64,000 nucleotides of DNA from Mycobacterium sp. 852002-10029_SCH5224772 (GTDB lineage Bacteria; Actinomycetota; Actinomycetes; Mycobacteriales; Mycobacteriaceae), in contig NZ_LZHT01000135.1 in the NCBI RefSeq assembly GCF_001667315.1, positions 1 through 64,000 of the forward strand. The letters are read 5' to 3'. Positions within the stretch are counted from its first letter, which is position 1; the number at the start of each line of letters is the position of its first letter. The position numbers and the translations under genes are program-made. A model generated the notes under the pieces. The model was given only the letters and a program-made list of their open reading frames with translations. It did no database searches and was not told the origin of the DNA. Positions 32,673 through 41,957 of this stretch are shown piece after piece.

Positions 32673-34264
32673 CCGTGCTGCAGTCCACGCTCAACCGCGA
32701 CGACGCCGTGTTCACCGAGGCGGCGTCGGCGGCGATCACGAAACTCGACGAGATCGACACCGAGCTGGCCAATGCGCTGGCGGGCGGCGGGGCCAAATAC
32801 GTGGAGCGCCACCATGACCGCGGCAAGCTGACCGCGCGTGAACGCATCGAGCTGCTGGTCGACGCGGACTCGCCGTTCCTCGAGCTGAGCCCGCTGGCGG
32901 CCTGGGGCAGCGCCTTCAAGGTCGGTGCCAGCACCGTGACCGGCATCGGTGTGGTGGAAGGCGTCGAATGCATGATCGTCGCCAATGACCCGACGGTCAA
33001 AGGCGGCACCAGCAACCCATGGACCCTGAAGAAGATCCTGCGGGCCAACCAGATCGCCTTCGAGAACCGGCTTCCGGTGATCTCGCTGGTGGAATCCGGC
33101 GGCGCGGACCTGCCGACCCAGAAGGAGATCTTCATCCCCGGCGGCCGGATGTTCCGCGACCTGACCCGGCTCTCGGCGGCCGGGATCCCCACCATCGCGT
33201 TGGTATTCGGTAACTCCACCGCGGGCGGCGCCTACGTCCCCGGGATGTCCGATCACGTGGTGATGATCAAGGAACGTTCCAAGGTGTTCCTCGCCGGTCC
33301 CCCACTGGTGAAAATGGCCACCGGTGAGGAATCCGACGACGAATCGCTGGGTGGCGCCGAAATGCACGCCCGCGTCTCGGGTTTGGCCGACTACTTCGCC
33401 GTCGACGAACCCGATGCCATCCGGATCGGCCGCCGCATCATTGCCCGGCTGAATTGGGTCAAGGAGGGACCGGAACCCAAGCCGGTCACCGAGCCGCTGT
33501 TCGACACGGAGGAGCTCATCGGCATCGTTCCCGCGGATCTGCGTATTCCGTTCGACCCCCGCGAAGTGATCGCTCGCATCGTCGACGGCTCCGAATTCGA
33601 CGAATTCAAGCCCCTGTACGGGTCGTCGCTGGTGACGGGCTGGGCCCAGTTGCACGGCTATCCGATCGGGATCCTGGCCAACGCGCGCGGGGTGCTGTTC
33701 AGCGAGGAGTCGCAGAAGGCCACCCAGTTCATCCAGCTGGCCAACCGCTCCAACACGCCATTGCTGTTCCTGCACAACACCACCGGCTACATGGTGGGCA
33801 AGGACTACGAAGAGGGCGGGATGATCAAGCACGGCGCGATGATGATCAACGCCGTGTCCAATTCGTCGGTCCCGCACATCTCGCTGCTGATCGGCGCTTC
33901 CTACGGCGCGGGCCACTACGGCATGTGCGGCCGCGCCTATGACCCGCGCTTCCTCTTCGCGTGGCCGACGTCGAAGTCCGCGGTGATGGGCGCCGCGCAG
34001 CTCTCCGGGGTGCTGTCGATCGTGGCCCGCGCGGCCGCGGAAGCCCGCGGCCAGCAGGTCGACGAGGAGGCCGACGCGGCGATGCGGGCCGCGGTCGAAG
34101 GTCAGATCGAGGCCGAGTCGCTGCCGCTGATGTTGTCCGGAATGCTCTACGACGACGGGGTGATCGACCCGCGGGACACCCGCACAGTACTGGGAATGTG
34201 TTTGTCCGCCATCGCCAATGGCCCGATCAAGGGGACGTCGAACTTCGGCGTCTTCCGGATGTGA
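32669..34264 (+). CDS. accD2: Acyl-CoA carboxylase beta (carboxyltransferase) subunit
   Basis: AccD2 transfers CO2 from carboxybiotin to an acyl-CoA. The 531-residue protein has the two crotonase-like carboxyltransferase halves, with VKGGTSNPWTLKK, the oxyanion-type GNSTAGGAYVPGMS loop and the second-half signature LIGASYGAGHYGMCGRAYDP. The sequence is of the methylcrotonyl-CoA/geranyl-CoA carboxylase type. Its biotin partner accA2 follows directly. ATG at 32669 was chosen over a GTG six bases upstream because it overlaps the preceding mini-ORF stop. It corresponds to Rv0974c. Confidence 0.93.
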   Translation: MTVLQSTLNRDDAVFTEAASAAITKLDEIDTELANALAGGGAKYVERHHDRGKLTARERIELLVDADSPFLELSPLAAWGSAFKVGASTVTGIGVVEGVECMIVANDPTVKGGTSNPWTLKKILRANQIAFENRLPVISLVESGGADLPTQKEIFIPGGRMFRDLTRLSAAGIPTIALVFGNSTAGGAYVPGMSDHVVMIKERSKVFLAGPPLVKMATGEESDDESLGGAEMHARVSGLADYFAVDEPDAIRIGRRIIARLNWVKEGPEPKPVTEPLFDTEELIGIVPADLRIPFDPREVIARIVDGSEFDEFKPLYGSSLVTGWAQLHGYPIGILANARGVLFSEESQKATQFIQLANRSNTPLLFLHNTTGYMVGKDYEEGGMIKHGAMMINAVSNSSVPHISLLIGASYGAGHYGMCGRAYDPRFLFAWPTSKSAVMGAAQLSGVLSIVARAAAEARGQQVDEEADAAMRAAVEGQIEAESLPLMLSGMLYDDGVIDPRDTRTVLGMCLSAIANGPIKGTSNFGVFRM

Positions 34265-34269
34265 GCCCC

Positions 34270-36252
34270 ATGGGAATCACTCGAGTCCTGGTTGCCAACC
34301 GCGGCGAAATCGCCCGCCGGGTGTTCGCCACCTGTCGACGGCTGGGCTTAAGCACCGTCGCCGTCTACACCGACCCGGACGCCGGCGCGCCACACGTCGC
34401 CGAGGCCGACGCACGGGTGCGGCTGGACAAGACCAACGACTACCTCAATGCCGAGGCCATCATCGCGGCTGCTCGCGCCGCGGGCGCCGACGCGATACAC
34501 CCCGGCTACGGATTCCTCTCGGAGAACGCCGATTTCGCGGCCGCCGTCCAGGACGCCGGCCTGATCTGGGTCGGGCCTCCGGTGGACGCGGTGCGCGCGA
34601 TGGGCTCCAAGATCGAGTCCAAGAAGCTGATGGCCGCCGCGGGCGTGCCCGTCCTCGATGAGCTCGACCCCGACAGCGTCACCCAGGCGCAGCTGCCGGT
34701 GCTGGTCAAGGCCTCCGCGGGCGGCGGTGGGCGCGGGATGCGCGTGGTGCGCGAATTATCGTCTCTTGCCGGCGAAGTCGCCGCGGCGCGCCGGGAAGCA
34801 CAGTCCGCGTTCGGCGATCCGACTGTGTTCTGTGAGCGCTACCTGCCCACCGGCCACCACGTCGAGGTTCAGGTCCTCGCCGACGCCCACGGCACGGTAT
34901 GGGCCGTCGGGGAACGCGAATGCTCGATACAGCGCCGCCACCAGAAGATCATCGAGGAGGCCCCCTCCCCTTTGGTGGAACGCACACCGGGCATGCGCGC
35001 CAAGCTGTTCGACGCGGCCCGGCTGGCCGCGGGTGCCATCGGCTACACCGGTGCGGGCACCGTGGAGTTCCTCGCCGACGATGACGGCGAGTTCTACTTC
35101 CTGGAGATGAACACCCGGCTGCAGGTCGAGCACCCGGTGACCGAAGAGACCACCGGACTCGACCTGGTCGAGCTGCAGCTAGCGGTGGCCGACGGCGCCC
35201 GGCTCGACGCTGAACCGCCTGTCGCCCATGGCCATTCGATCGAGGCGCGGCTCTACGCCGAGGATCCCGCACGGGGCTGGCAGCCGCAGGCCGGTGTGGT
35301 GCGCGCGTTCGAGGTGCCCTCGGTGCGGGCCGAGTTCGCCTCGCTGGGTGGGCGGACCGGAATCCGGCTGGATTCGGGGATCGTCGACGGATTCGCGGTG
35401 TCGATCCACTATGACCCGATGCTGGCCAAGGTCATCTCCTACGCCCCGACACGGCGGCAGGCGGCACTGGTCCTCGCCGATGCACTGGCCCGCGCCCGCG
35501 TGCACGGCGTGCGCACCAACCGGGACCTGCTGGTGAATGTGCTGCGACATCCCGCGTTCCTCGACGGCGCCACCGACACAGCGTTTTTCGACGCCCACGA
35601 CCTGGCGCGCCTCGCAGCCCCGCTGGGCGACACCGCGGTGGTGCGACTGTCCGCCATCGCGGCCGCACTCGCCGACGCCGCGCACAACCGCGCCGTCGCC
35701 CCGGTCCTGGGCGCCGTTCCCAGCGGCTGGCGCAACCTACCGTCGGTCTATCAGGTCAGGGACTACCACGACGACGCGGGCGACGAGATCAAAGTTCAAT
35801 ACCGTTTCACCAGAACCGGTTTGGTGCTTCCTGATGACCCGTCCGTGCAGCTGGTGTCGGCCACGGCGAAAGCCGTCGTGCTGCGGGTTGACGGCGTCGA
35901 CCACGGCTTCTCGGTGCGGCGCTACGATTCCGACGTCTACGTCGATTCCGCGCGCGGATCGGTGCACCTGATCGCGCAGCCGCGTTTCCCCGAGCCCGGT
36001 TCGACCGTCGAAAAGGGCTCGCTGGTGGCGCCGATGCCCGGCAGCGTCATCCGGCTCGGTGCCGCCATCGGCGAAACCGTCACCGCCGGCCAGCCCCTGA
36101 TCTGGCTAGAGGCCATGAAGATGGAACACACCATCACCGCACCGGTCGACGGGACGCTCGCCGAGCTCAGCGTCAAAACCGGTCAGCAAGTCGAAGTGGG
36201 CGCCGTGCTGGCAAGAGTGGAAGCGCCCCAATCTGAAGGAGATTCCCAGTGA
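34270..36252 (+). CDS. accA2: Biotin carboxylase/biotin carrier alpha subunit
   Basis: AccA2 carboxylates its own biotin using ATP and bicarbonate. The 660-residue protein starts with a biotin carboxylase domain (residues 1-445: VLVANRGEIARR, ATP-grasp loop KASAGGGGRGMR, EMNTRLQVEHPVTEE). A linker domain and a biotinyl domain follow, with the acceptor lysine K617 in EAMKMEHT. It is preceded by accD2, so the pair forms an acyl-CoA carboxylase. ATG at 34270 matches the orthologue start; an in-frame GTG at 34261 overlaps the accD2 stop. It corresponds to Rv0973c. Confidence 0.94.
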   Translation: MGITRVLVANRGEIARRVFATCRRLGLSTVAVYTDPDAGAPHVAEADARVRLDKTNDYLNAEAIIAAARAAGADAIHPGYGFLSENADFAAAVQDAGLIWVGPPVDAVRAMGSKIESKKLMAAAGVPVLDELDPDSVTQAQLPVLVKASAGGGGRGMRVVRELSSLAGEVAAARREAQSAFGDPTVFCERYLPTGHHVEVQVLADAHGTVWAVGERECSIQRRHQKIIEEAPSPLVERTPGMRAKLFDAARLAAGAIGYTGAGTVEFLADDDGEFYFLEMNTRLQVEHPVTEETTGLDLVELQLAVADGARLDAEPPVAHGHSIEARLYAEDPARGWQPQAGVVRAFEVPSVRAEFASLGGRTGIRLDSGIVDGFAVSIHYDPMLAKVISYAPTRRQAALVLADALARARVHGVRTNRDLLVNVLRHPAFLDGATDTAFFDAHDLARLAAPLGDTAVVRLSAIAAALADAAHNRAVAPVLGAVPSGWRNLPSVYQVRDYHDDAGDEIKVQYRFTRTGLVLPDDPSVQLVSATAKAVVLRVDGVDHGFSVRRYDSDVYVDSARGSVHLIAQPRFPEPGSTVEKGSLVAPMPGSVIRLGAAIGETVTAGQPLIWLEAMKMEHTITAPVDGTLAELSVKTGQQVEVGAVLARVEAPQSEGDSQ

Positions 36253-37415
36253 CCGACAGCAGCTTCATAGAGAACGAAGAACGCCAGGCTCTGCGCAAGG
36301 CCGTAGCCGAGTGGGCGTCCAACTACGGCAGCGAGTACTACCTGAAGAAGGCGCGCGCGCACGAGCACACCGACGAATTATGGTCGGAGGCAGGGAAACT
36401 CGGCTTCCTCGGGGTTAACCTGCCCGAAGAGTATGGCGGAGGCGGCGCCGGAATGTACGAGCTGTCGCTGGTGATGGAGGAAATGGCGGCCGCCGGCAGC
36501 GCGCTGCTGCTGATGGTGGTCTCGCCCGCCATCAACGGCACGATCATCAGCAAGTTCGGCACCGAGGAGCAAAAGAAGCGCTGGATCCCCGGTATCGCCG
36601 ACGGCACCCTGACGATGGCGTTCGCCATCACCGAGCCGGACGCCGGATCCAACTCGCACAAGATCACCACCACCGCCCGCCGCGACGGCAGCGACTGGGT
36701 CCTCAAGGGCCAGAAGGTGTTCATCTCCGGCATCGACCAGGCGCAGGCGGTGCTGGTGGTGGCCCGCACGGAGGAGGCCAAAACGGGCAAGCTGCGCCCC
36801 GCGCTGTTCGTGGTGCCCACCGATTCGCCGGGCTTCACCTCCACGCCCATCGAGATGGAACTGATCAGCCCCGAACGCCAATTCCAGGTCTTTCTCGACG
36901 ACGTCCGCCTGCCCGGCGACGCGCTCGTCGGCGCCGAGGATGCCGCCATCGCACAGCTTTTCGCGGGGCTCAACCCCGAACGCATCATGGGCGCGGCCAG
37001 CTCTGTCGGGATGGGACGGTTCGCGCTCGATCGGGCCGCCGAGTACGTCAAGACCCGCCAGGTGTGGGGCACGCCGATCGGCTCGCACCAAGGCCTGTCA
37101 CATCCGTTGGCGCAGTGCCACATCGAGGTCGAGCTGGCCAAGCTGATGATGCAGAAGGCCGCCACGCTGTATGACTCCGGCAACGACATGGCCGCGGCCG
37201 AGGCCGCGAACATGGCCAAATACGCTGCGGCCGAGGCCGCTACCCGGTCGGTGGACCAGGCGGTGCAGTCGATGGGCGGCAACGGGCTCACCAAGGAGTA
37301 CGGCGTGGGCGCCATGCTGACCTCGGCCCGGCTGGGCCGCATCGCCCCGGTCAGCCGCGAGATGGTGCTGAACTTCGTCGCGCAGACATCGCTGGGCCTG
37401 CCGCGAAGCTACTGA
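36249..37415 (+). CDS. fadE12: Acyl-CoA dehydrogenase FadE12
   Basis: The 388-residue second acyl-CoA dehydrogenase of the operon shows PEEYGGGGAGMYELSLVMEE, the FAD signature AFAITEPDAGSNSH, KGQKVFISG and the C-terminal QAVQSMGGNGLTKEYGV segment. Its GTG start overlaps the accA2 stop as GTGA, so translation is coupled. Two dehydrogenases either side of a carboxylase suggest two oxidation steps on one branched substrate or distinct chain lengths. It corresponds to Rv0972c. Confidence 0.92.
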   Translation: MTDSSFIENEERQALRKAVAEWASNYGSEYYLKKARAHEHTDELWSEAGKLGFLGVNLPEEYGGGGAGMYELSLVMEEMAAAGSALLLMVVSPAINGTIISKFGTEEQKKRWIPGIADGTLTMAFAITEPDAGSNSHKITTTARRDGSDWVLKGQKVFISGIDQAQAVLVVARTEEAKTGKLRPALFVVPTDSPGFTSTPIEMELISPERQFQVFLDDVRLPGDALVGAEDAAIAQLFAGLNPERIMGAASSVGMGRFALDRAAEYVKTRQVWGTPIGSHQGLSHPLAQCHIEVELAKLMMQKAATLYDSGNDMAAAEAANMAKYAAAEAATRSVDQAVQSMGGNGLTKEYGVGAMLTSARLGRIAPVSREMVLNFVAQTSLGLPRSY

Positions 37416-37425
37416 GGGCCAGCCG

Positions 37426-38328
37426 ATGGACACGCTCGTCGAATACGCCGGGCCCGCCGACACCGGTGGGCCGTATGCGCGGCTGACGCTGAATTCACCG
37501 CACAACCGCAACGCGCTGTCCACCACGCTGGTCAACCAGCTGCACCAGGGGCTGCGCGACGCCGCGTCGGATTCGGCGGTGCGCGCGGTGGTGCTCGGTC
37601 ACACCGGGGGCACCTTCTGCGCCGGCGCGGATCTCAGCGAGGGCGGCGGGGGCAGCGGGTCGCCACCATCGGCACGTGGCGATCGCGAGGGCGGCGAAGC
37701 CGAGCGAAGCGGGTCGCCACCATCGGCACGTGGCGATCGCGAGGGCGGCGAAGCCGGGCGAAGCGGGTCGCCACCATCGGCATATGACGTGGCCGTCGCA
37801 CGGGCCCGCGAGATGGCCGCGTTGATGCGGGCCATCGTCGCTTCACCACGGCCGGTGATCGCCGCCATCAATGGGCATGTCCGGGCCGGCGGTTTCGGCT
37901 TGGTGGGTGCCTGCGATATGGCGGTCGCCGGGCCGCGCAGCACGTTCGCGCTGACCGAGGCCCGCATCGGCGTCGCGCCGGCCATCATCTCGTTGACACT
38001 GCTGCCGAAGCTTTCGCCGCGGGCCGCGGCGCGCTACTACCTGACCGGCGAGACCTTCGACGCCGGCGAGGCGGCGGAGATCGGGCTGATCACCATGGCC
38101 GCCGAGGACGTCGACGCCGCGGTTGACAGACTCCTCGCCGATGTGGGTCGTGGTTCACCGCAAGGCCTCGCGGCCTCCAAGGCACTGACCACCGCCGCGG
38201 TCCTCGACGGGTTCGACCGCGATGCCGAACGGCTCGCCCAGGAGTCGGCGCGCCTTTTCGTCTCCGATGAAGCCCGTGAGGGCATGTTGGCGTTCCTCGA
38301 GAAGCGCCCGCCCGGCTGGACGAGTTAG
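37426..38328 (+). CDS. echA7: Enoyl-CoA hydratase with in-frame repeat insertion
   Basis: EchA7 is a crotonase-fold enoyl-CoA hydratase, or methylglutaconyl-CoA hydratase by operon analogy. The first oxyanion-hole segment GGTFCAGADLSE lies near residues 61-72, and GHVRAGGFGLVGACD forms the second near 145-160. Between them, residues ~77-119 are two copies of an 18-residue repeat (SPPSARGDREGGEAERSG) plus a partial third. The product is 300 residues, ~37 longer than the 263-residue Rv0971c, and two 18-residue units account for nearly all of that. The insert lies in a surface loop after the oxyanion motif, so the enzyme may still fold. Confidence 0.9.
   Translation: MDTLVEYAGPADTGGPYARLTLNSPHNRNALSTTLVNQLHQGLRDAASDSAVRAVVLGHTGGTFCAGADLSEGGGGSGSPPSARGDREGGEAERSGSPPSARGDREGGEAGRSGSPPSAYDVAVARAREMAALMRAIVASPRPVIAAINGHVRAGGFGLVGACDMAVAGPRSTFALTEARIGVAPAIISLTLLPKLSPRAAARYYLTGETFDAGEAAEIGLITMAAEDVDAAVDRLLADVGRGSPQGLAASKALTTAAVLDGFDRDAERLAQESARLFVSDEAREGMLAFLEKRPPGWTS
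37657..37782. repeat. 54-bp tandem repeat inside echA7
   Basis: Two complete 54-bp units (starts 37657 and 37711) and an 18-bp partial (37765-37782) carry the core GGCGGCGAAGCCGRGCGAAG followed by CGGGTCGCCACC. This is the same core as the intergenic copies at 5331-5432 and 29226-29340. The 54-bp period keeps the reading frame. Confidence 0.9.
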
Positions 38329-38363
38329 CCACCGATTAGTTAGCCAGATGTCAAAGAGCGGGT

Positions 38364-38379
38364 CCGGCCGAACGGCCGG
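38364..38379 (+). terminator. Short GC hairpin after the catabolic operon
   Basis: CCGGCC-GAAC-GGCCGG forms a 6-bp perfect stem 36 bp beyond the echA7 stop. There is no U-tract, so it is a weak candidate for the operon's 3' end. Confidence 0.3.
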
Positions 38380-38460
38380 CGGCACGGCCCGGGCCGGCGC
38401 AAGGTTGCAGTTTAGCCAATCCTGTTGCAGCAAAACCTGGACGTCGTAGGCTCGTGGGTG

Positions 38461-39063
38461 ATGAGCAACTCAACGCAACGGGATGCGGAGGACACACGCG
38501 GCGAACCGTCGCGCGCGGCCGATACCGATCGCATACAGACTGCGCAGTTGCTGGCGTACGCGGCCGAGCAGGGCCGCCTGCAGCTCAACGACTACGAAGA
38601 CCGCTTGACCAGGGCGTATGCCGCGACGACGTATGAAGAACTGGATCGATTGCGGGCCGATCTGCCGAGCGCGCCGATCAGTCCGCGCCGCGGCGGCAAA
38701 CCCAATCCGGCGCCGTCGACGCTGCTGCTGGCCCTGATGAGCGGCTTCGAGCGGCGGGGCCGATGGAACGTGCCGAAGAAGCTGACCACCTTCACCCTGT
38801 GCGGCAGCGGCGTGGTCGATTTGCGCTACGCCGACTTCACCTCGACCGAGGTCGAGATCCACGCGATGTCGATTATGGGCGTGCAGAATATTTTGCTGCC
38901 GCCCGAAGTCAACGTGGTGGTGCATGGCCGTGGCGTGATGGGAAACTTTGATCGCCGCGTCATCGGCCAGGGCACACCCGGAGCGCCCACGGTCCACGTT
39001 CACGGCTTCTCGCTCTGGGGCGGCGTGGGAATCGCACGCAAAGCCCGCAGACCGCGCGGGTAG
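38461..39063 (+). CDS. DUF1707 protein with C-terminal LiaF-like domain
   Basis: The 200-residue protein has an N-terminal DUF1707 domain (RIQTAQLLAYAAEQGRLQLN, then DYEDRLTRAYAATTYEELDRLRADLP). After a linker, a C-terminal beta-rich DUF2154/LiaF-type domain follows (VEIHAMSIMGVQNILLPPEV, VHVHGFSLWGGV). There is no membrane segment. The architecture is common among actinobacterial envelope-stress or cell-wall-response proteins, but its function is not established. The length equals that of Rv0966c. ATG at 38461 gives the match. Confidence 0.82.
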   Translation: MSNSTQRDAEDTRGEPSRAADTDRIQTAQLLAYAAEQGRLQLNDYEDRLTRAYAATTYEELDRLRADLPSAPISPRRGGKPNPAPSTLLLALMSGFERRGRWNVPKKLTTFTLCGSGVVDLRYADFTSTEVEIHAMSIMGVQNILLPPEVNVVVHGRGVMGNFDRRVIGQGTPGAPTVHVHGFSLWGGVGIARKARRPRG

Positions 39064-39085
39064 CCGCCTCGCGGCAGCGGATGCG

Positions 39086-39934
39086 TCAGCCGGGCACGTA
39101 GTCGAAGGTGTCCGGGTTGGGGCCGTTGCGTCCGGACTCACCCTTGTTCAGCGCTGAGATCGCGTCCATGTCGGGGCCGTCCAAGTCAAAGTCGAACAAC
39201 TCGAAGTTGGATTTGACCCGTTCCGGTGTCACCGATTTGGGAAAAACGATGTCGCCCCGCTGAATGTGCCAGCGCAACACCACTTGCGCCGCCGTCTTGC
39301 CACGGGCGTCGGCGATGCGGTTGATCACCGGGTCCTCGAGCACCTTGCCCTGGGCGAGGGGCGCCCACGCCTCGGTGGCGATGCCGTGCTCGCTTCCGTA
39401 CGCCCGGACGTCGTCATTGCCGAAGTACGGATGCACCTCGATCTGGTTGACAGACGGGACGGTCTCGGTTTCGGCGGCGAGCCGATCCAGATGTGCGACT
39501 TGGAAATTCGACACACCGATGCTGCGGGCGCGTCCGTCGCGCGCGAACTCTTCGAAGACCTTCCACGTCGAGACGAAGTCACCGTTGTAGAGCGTGGGCA
39601 GCGGCCAGTGGATGAGGAACAGGTCGACGTAGTCGGAATCCAGTGCCTTCAGCGTTTGGTCGAAAGCGCGCCGCGCATCGTCGGGCTTGTGAAAGCCGTT
39701 GTTGAGCTTGCTGGTGATGAAGACCTCGCCGCGGTCCAGGCCGGCGTCGCGGATGCCTTGTCGGACTTCCTTTTCATTCCCGTACATCTCGGCGGTGTCG
39801 ATATGCCGGTATCCGATTTCCAGCGCCGTCTTGACCGCCGATGCGGTCTTGTCGGGCTTGATCTGGAACACGCCGAAACCGAGTTGCGGGATGCCGACAC
39901 CGTCATTGAGTTCAATGGTGGGAACCTGGCTCAC
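39086..39934 (-). CDS. Aldo/keto reductase
   Basis: The 282-residue NADPH-dependent oxidoreductase has the AKR catalytic residues: D and Y in IDTAEMYGNE (~residues 45-54), K in ITSKLNN, and H in LIHWPLP. The C-terminal NADPH-binding segment FPKSVTPERVKSNFELFDF is also present. It resembles the AKR5 group of 2,5-diketo-gluconate-type reductases. The GTG start at 39934 is supported by an AAGGAG ribosome-binding site eight bases away. It lies 31 bp downstream of the VWA-domain gene on the same strand. The substrate is unknown. Confidence 0.9.
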   Translation of the reverse strand: MSQVPTIELNDGVGIPQLGFGVFQIKPDKTASAVKTALEIGYRHIDTAEMYGNEKEVRQGIRDAGLDRGEVFITSKLNNGFHKPDDARRAFDQTLKALDSDYVDLFLIHWPLPTLYNGDFVSTWKVFEEFARDGRARSIGVSNFQVAHLDRLAAETETVPSVNQIEVHPYFGNDDVRAYGSEHGIATEAWAPLAQGKVLEDPVINRIADARGKTAAQVVLRWHIQRGDIVFPKSVTPERVKSNFELFDFDLDGPDMDAISALNKGESGRNGPNPDTFDYVPG

Positions 39935-39965
39935 TGAATTTTCTCCTTCCGTCGCACGCCGAGCG

Positions 39966-41957
39966 CTACCGCCGGCGGCGGGATCGTAGGTAGTCGCCGA
40001 CGACGGCCGCGCCGAGCCCGTCGAGGTCGGGGACCACGACGCGTCCCTCGACGCGCCGGGCGACCTGGTCGATGAACCGTGCCAGGCCGGGGTCGCTGCC
40101 CAGCCGGAAGATCGTGATTTGCGCACCGAGGCGCGCCATTTCGTCGAAGCCGCGCACGGTGTGGGCGATGGTCCGCGGATGCGGCGGGTAGTCAAAGAAC
40201 ACCGTCGTGCCGTCGCCGTCGAAGTCCTCCAGGTGGGCGGTCGGCTCACCGTCGGTCACCACCAACACGACGGGCTGGGCGTTGGGGTGGCGGCGCAGAT
40301 GGCGGCCCGCCAGGGCCAGCGCGTGGTGCAGGTTGGTGCCCTGCTCGTACACCCCCTCGAGACCCGTAAGCTCGGCGGCGGTCACCGTCCGGGCGTAGCG
40401 GCCAAAGGCGATGATCTGCAAGGCATCCGAGCGGAAACGCGTGCACACCAGGTGGTTGAGGGCCAGCGCCGTTTGCTTCATGGGCAGCCAGCGGTTCTCC
40501 ATCACCATGGAAAACGACGTGTCGACCAGCAGCGCGACCGCAGATTGCGTACGGGTCTCGGTCTCGGAAACCTCGACGTCGTCGACGGAGATCTTCAACC
40601 GGGCGTCCGGTCCATCGAGCGTGGCCGTACCCGCCTGCCGCAGAACGGCGTTAGTCAGCGTGCGGGAGATGTTCCACGGTTCGGTGTCACCGAACTGCCA
40701 GGGCCGGGTGGCGCCGGTGAGCTCACCGGCCGCCCCGGCGCGCCGATGGTCGCGCTCACCGCGCCGTCCGGAAAGTTGTTGTGCCACATCGCGCAGCGCC
40801 GTCTCGCCCAGCCTGCGCATGGCTTTCGGCGACAGCCGCCATTGGCCGTCGGAGCCGCGGTCCAAAAAGCCCTGATTGACCAGTGCGCGTTCCAGTTCGG
40901 CAAGCGTGCGGGCGTCGACGGCCGCCTCGTCACCGAGCTGGCGTGCCAGCGCGTCCAGGTCGACGTCATCCATGGAGGCGCCCGGATAGCTCTGCGAGAG
41001 CTGCTCGGCCAGTTGCTCGAGCTCGGCGATGTCGGACAGCGCCTGGGTGCCCTCGCCCATGCCGAACGGGTTGTCACCGGAGAACTGTTCGGACCCGCTC
41101 CAGTCCTCGCCCGGCCGCGCCGCCTGCAGGTGCGCGTCGAGCCGATTCAGCGATTCCATCAGAGCCGGTGAGCCGAATGCCTGCTGCGCCAAGGCATCTA
41201 GCTCCGCGCGCTGCTCGGCACTCAGGCTGTTGCGGAAGCGCTGCGCCGCGGCGGCACGCTTGGCCAGCGAGTCCAGCAGCTCGTCGACGTTGCGGGGGCT
41301 CTCCGGAAAGAACTCGCCGTGGGAGTCCATGAACTTTTCGAAGTCTTCTGGGGTGTCCTCGCCGCGGGCATGCTTGTCCAGCAGATCGTTGAGGTCGTTC
41401 AGCATGTCATTGACGCGCTGACGGTCCTCGTCGGTGGCGCCCTCAAGCGCCTGCTTCATGCCCGCGAAGCGTTGGTCCAACATCTCGCGGCCGAGCAGAT
41501 CCTTGATCTGGTCATATTTTTGACGGGCCTCGCCGCTGCGCCAGTTGTACTCGGAGAGCTCCTGGACGGCCTTGGCCGGCGATGCCGGCAGCGCGTCCAG
41601 CTGGAGTTCGCCGAAGCGGGCGTCGTCGTCGAGCGCGCGGGCCAACTCCTTGCGTTCGGCCAGCACCGCCTCGTCAAGCAGCTTCTTGATCTCCTGCAGG
41701 GTTCCGTCTAAGTTGTTGCGCCGCAACAATTCCCGTCGTCGCTTGTTGGCCTCGGCCGCCATCCGGTCCGCGCCGGGCATGTTCTTGGTGCCGCGGCGCA
41801 GCAGCTCGGAGAGCGCGCGGCGCGGCGATGTGCCGGCCATGACGTCCTGGCCGATCTGTTCGAGCGCCTCGCGCAGATCCACCGGCGGCGCCAGCGGGTC
41901 CGGCCCGCCGGTGTACGCCGAGTAACGTAGAGAGTGCCCTTTGAAAGGGTCAGCCAT
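39966..41957 (-). CDS. VWA-domain partner of a MoxR/Mg-chelatase-type ATPase
   Basis: The 663-residue cytoplasmic protein has a long helical, charged N-terminal region with several coiled-coil-like stretches. The C-terminal von Willebrand A domain has a MIDAS motif (LLVDTSFSM) and conserved VVTDGEPTA. Such proteins work with AAA+ MoxR ATPases, like the ChlD/ChlI pair of Mg-chelatase, as metal-insertion or folding chaperones. The start at 41957 overlaps the end of the ATPase gene by 8 bp, so they are coupled. It corresponds to Rv0959. The client is unknown. Confidence 0.87.
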   Translation of the reverse strand: MADPFKGHSLRYSAYTGGPDPLAPPVDLREALEQIGQDVMAGTSPRRALSELLRRGTKNMPGADRMAAEANKRRRELLRRNNLDGTLQEIKKLLDEAVLAERKELARALDDDARFGELQLDALPASPAKAVQELSEYNWRSGEARQKYDQIKDLLGREMLDQRFAGMKQALEGATDEDRQRVNDMLNDLNDLLDKHARGEDTPEDFEKFMDSHGEFFPESPRNVDELLDSLAKRAAAAQRFRNSLSAEQRAELDALAQQAFGSPALMESLNRLDAHLQAARPGEDWSGSEQFSGDNPFGMGEGTQALSDIAELEQLAEQLSQSYPGASMDDVDLDALARQLGDEAAVDARTLAELERALVNQGFLDRGSDGQWRLSPKAMRRLGETALRDVAQQLSGRRGERDHRRAGAAGELTGATRPWQFGDTEPWNISRTLTNAVLRQAGTATLDGPDARLKISVDDVEVSETETRTQSAVALLVDTSFSMVMENRWLPMKQTALALNHLVCTRFRSDALQIIAFGRYARTVTAAELTGLEGVYEQGTNLHHALALAGRHLRRHPNAQPVVLVVTDGEPTAHLEDFDGDGTTVFFDYPPHPRTIAHTVRGFDEMARLGAQITIFRLGSDPGLARFIDQVARRVEGRVVVPDLDGLGAAVVGDYLRSRRRR

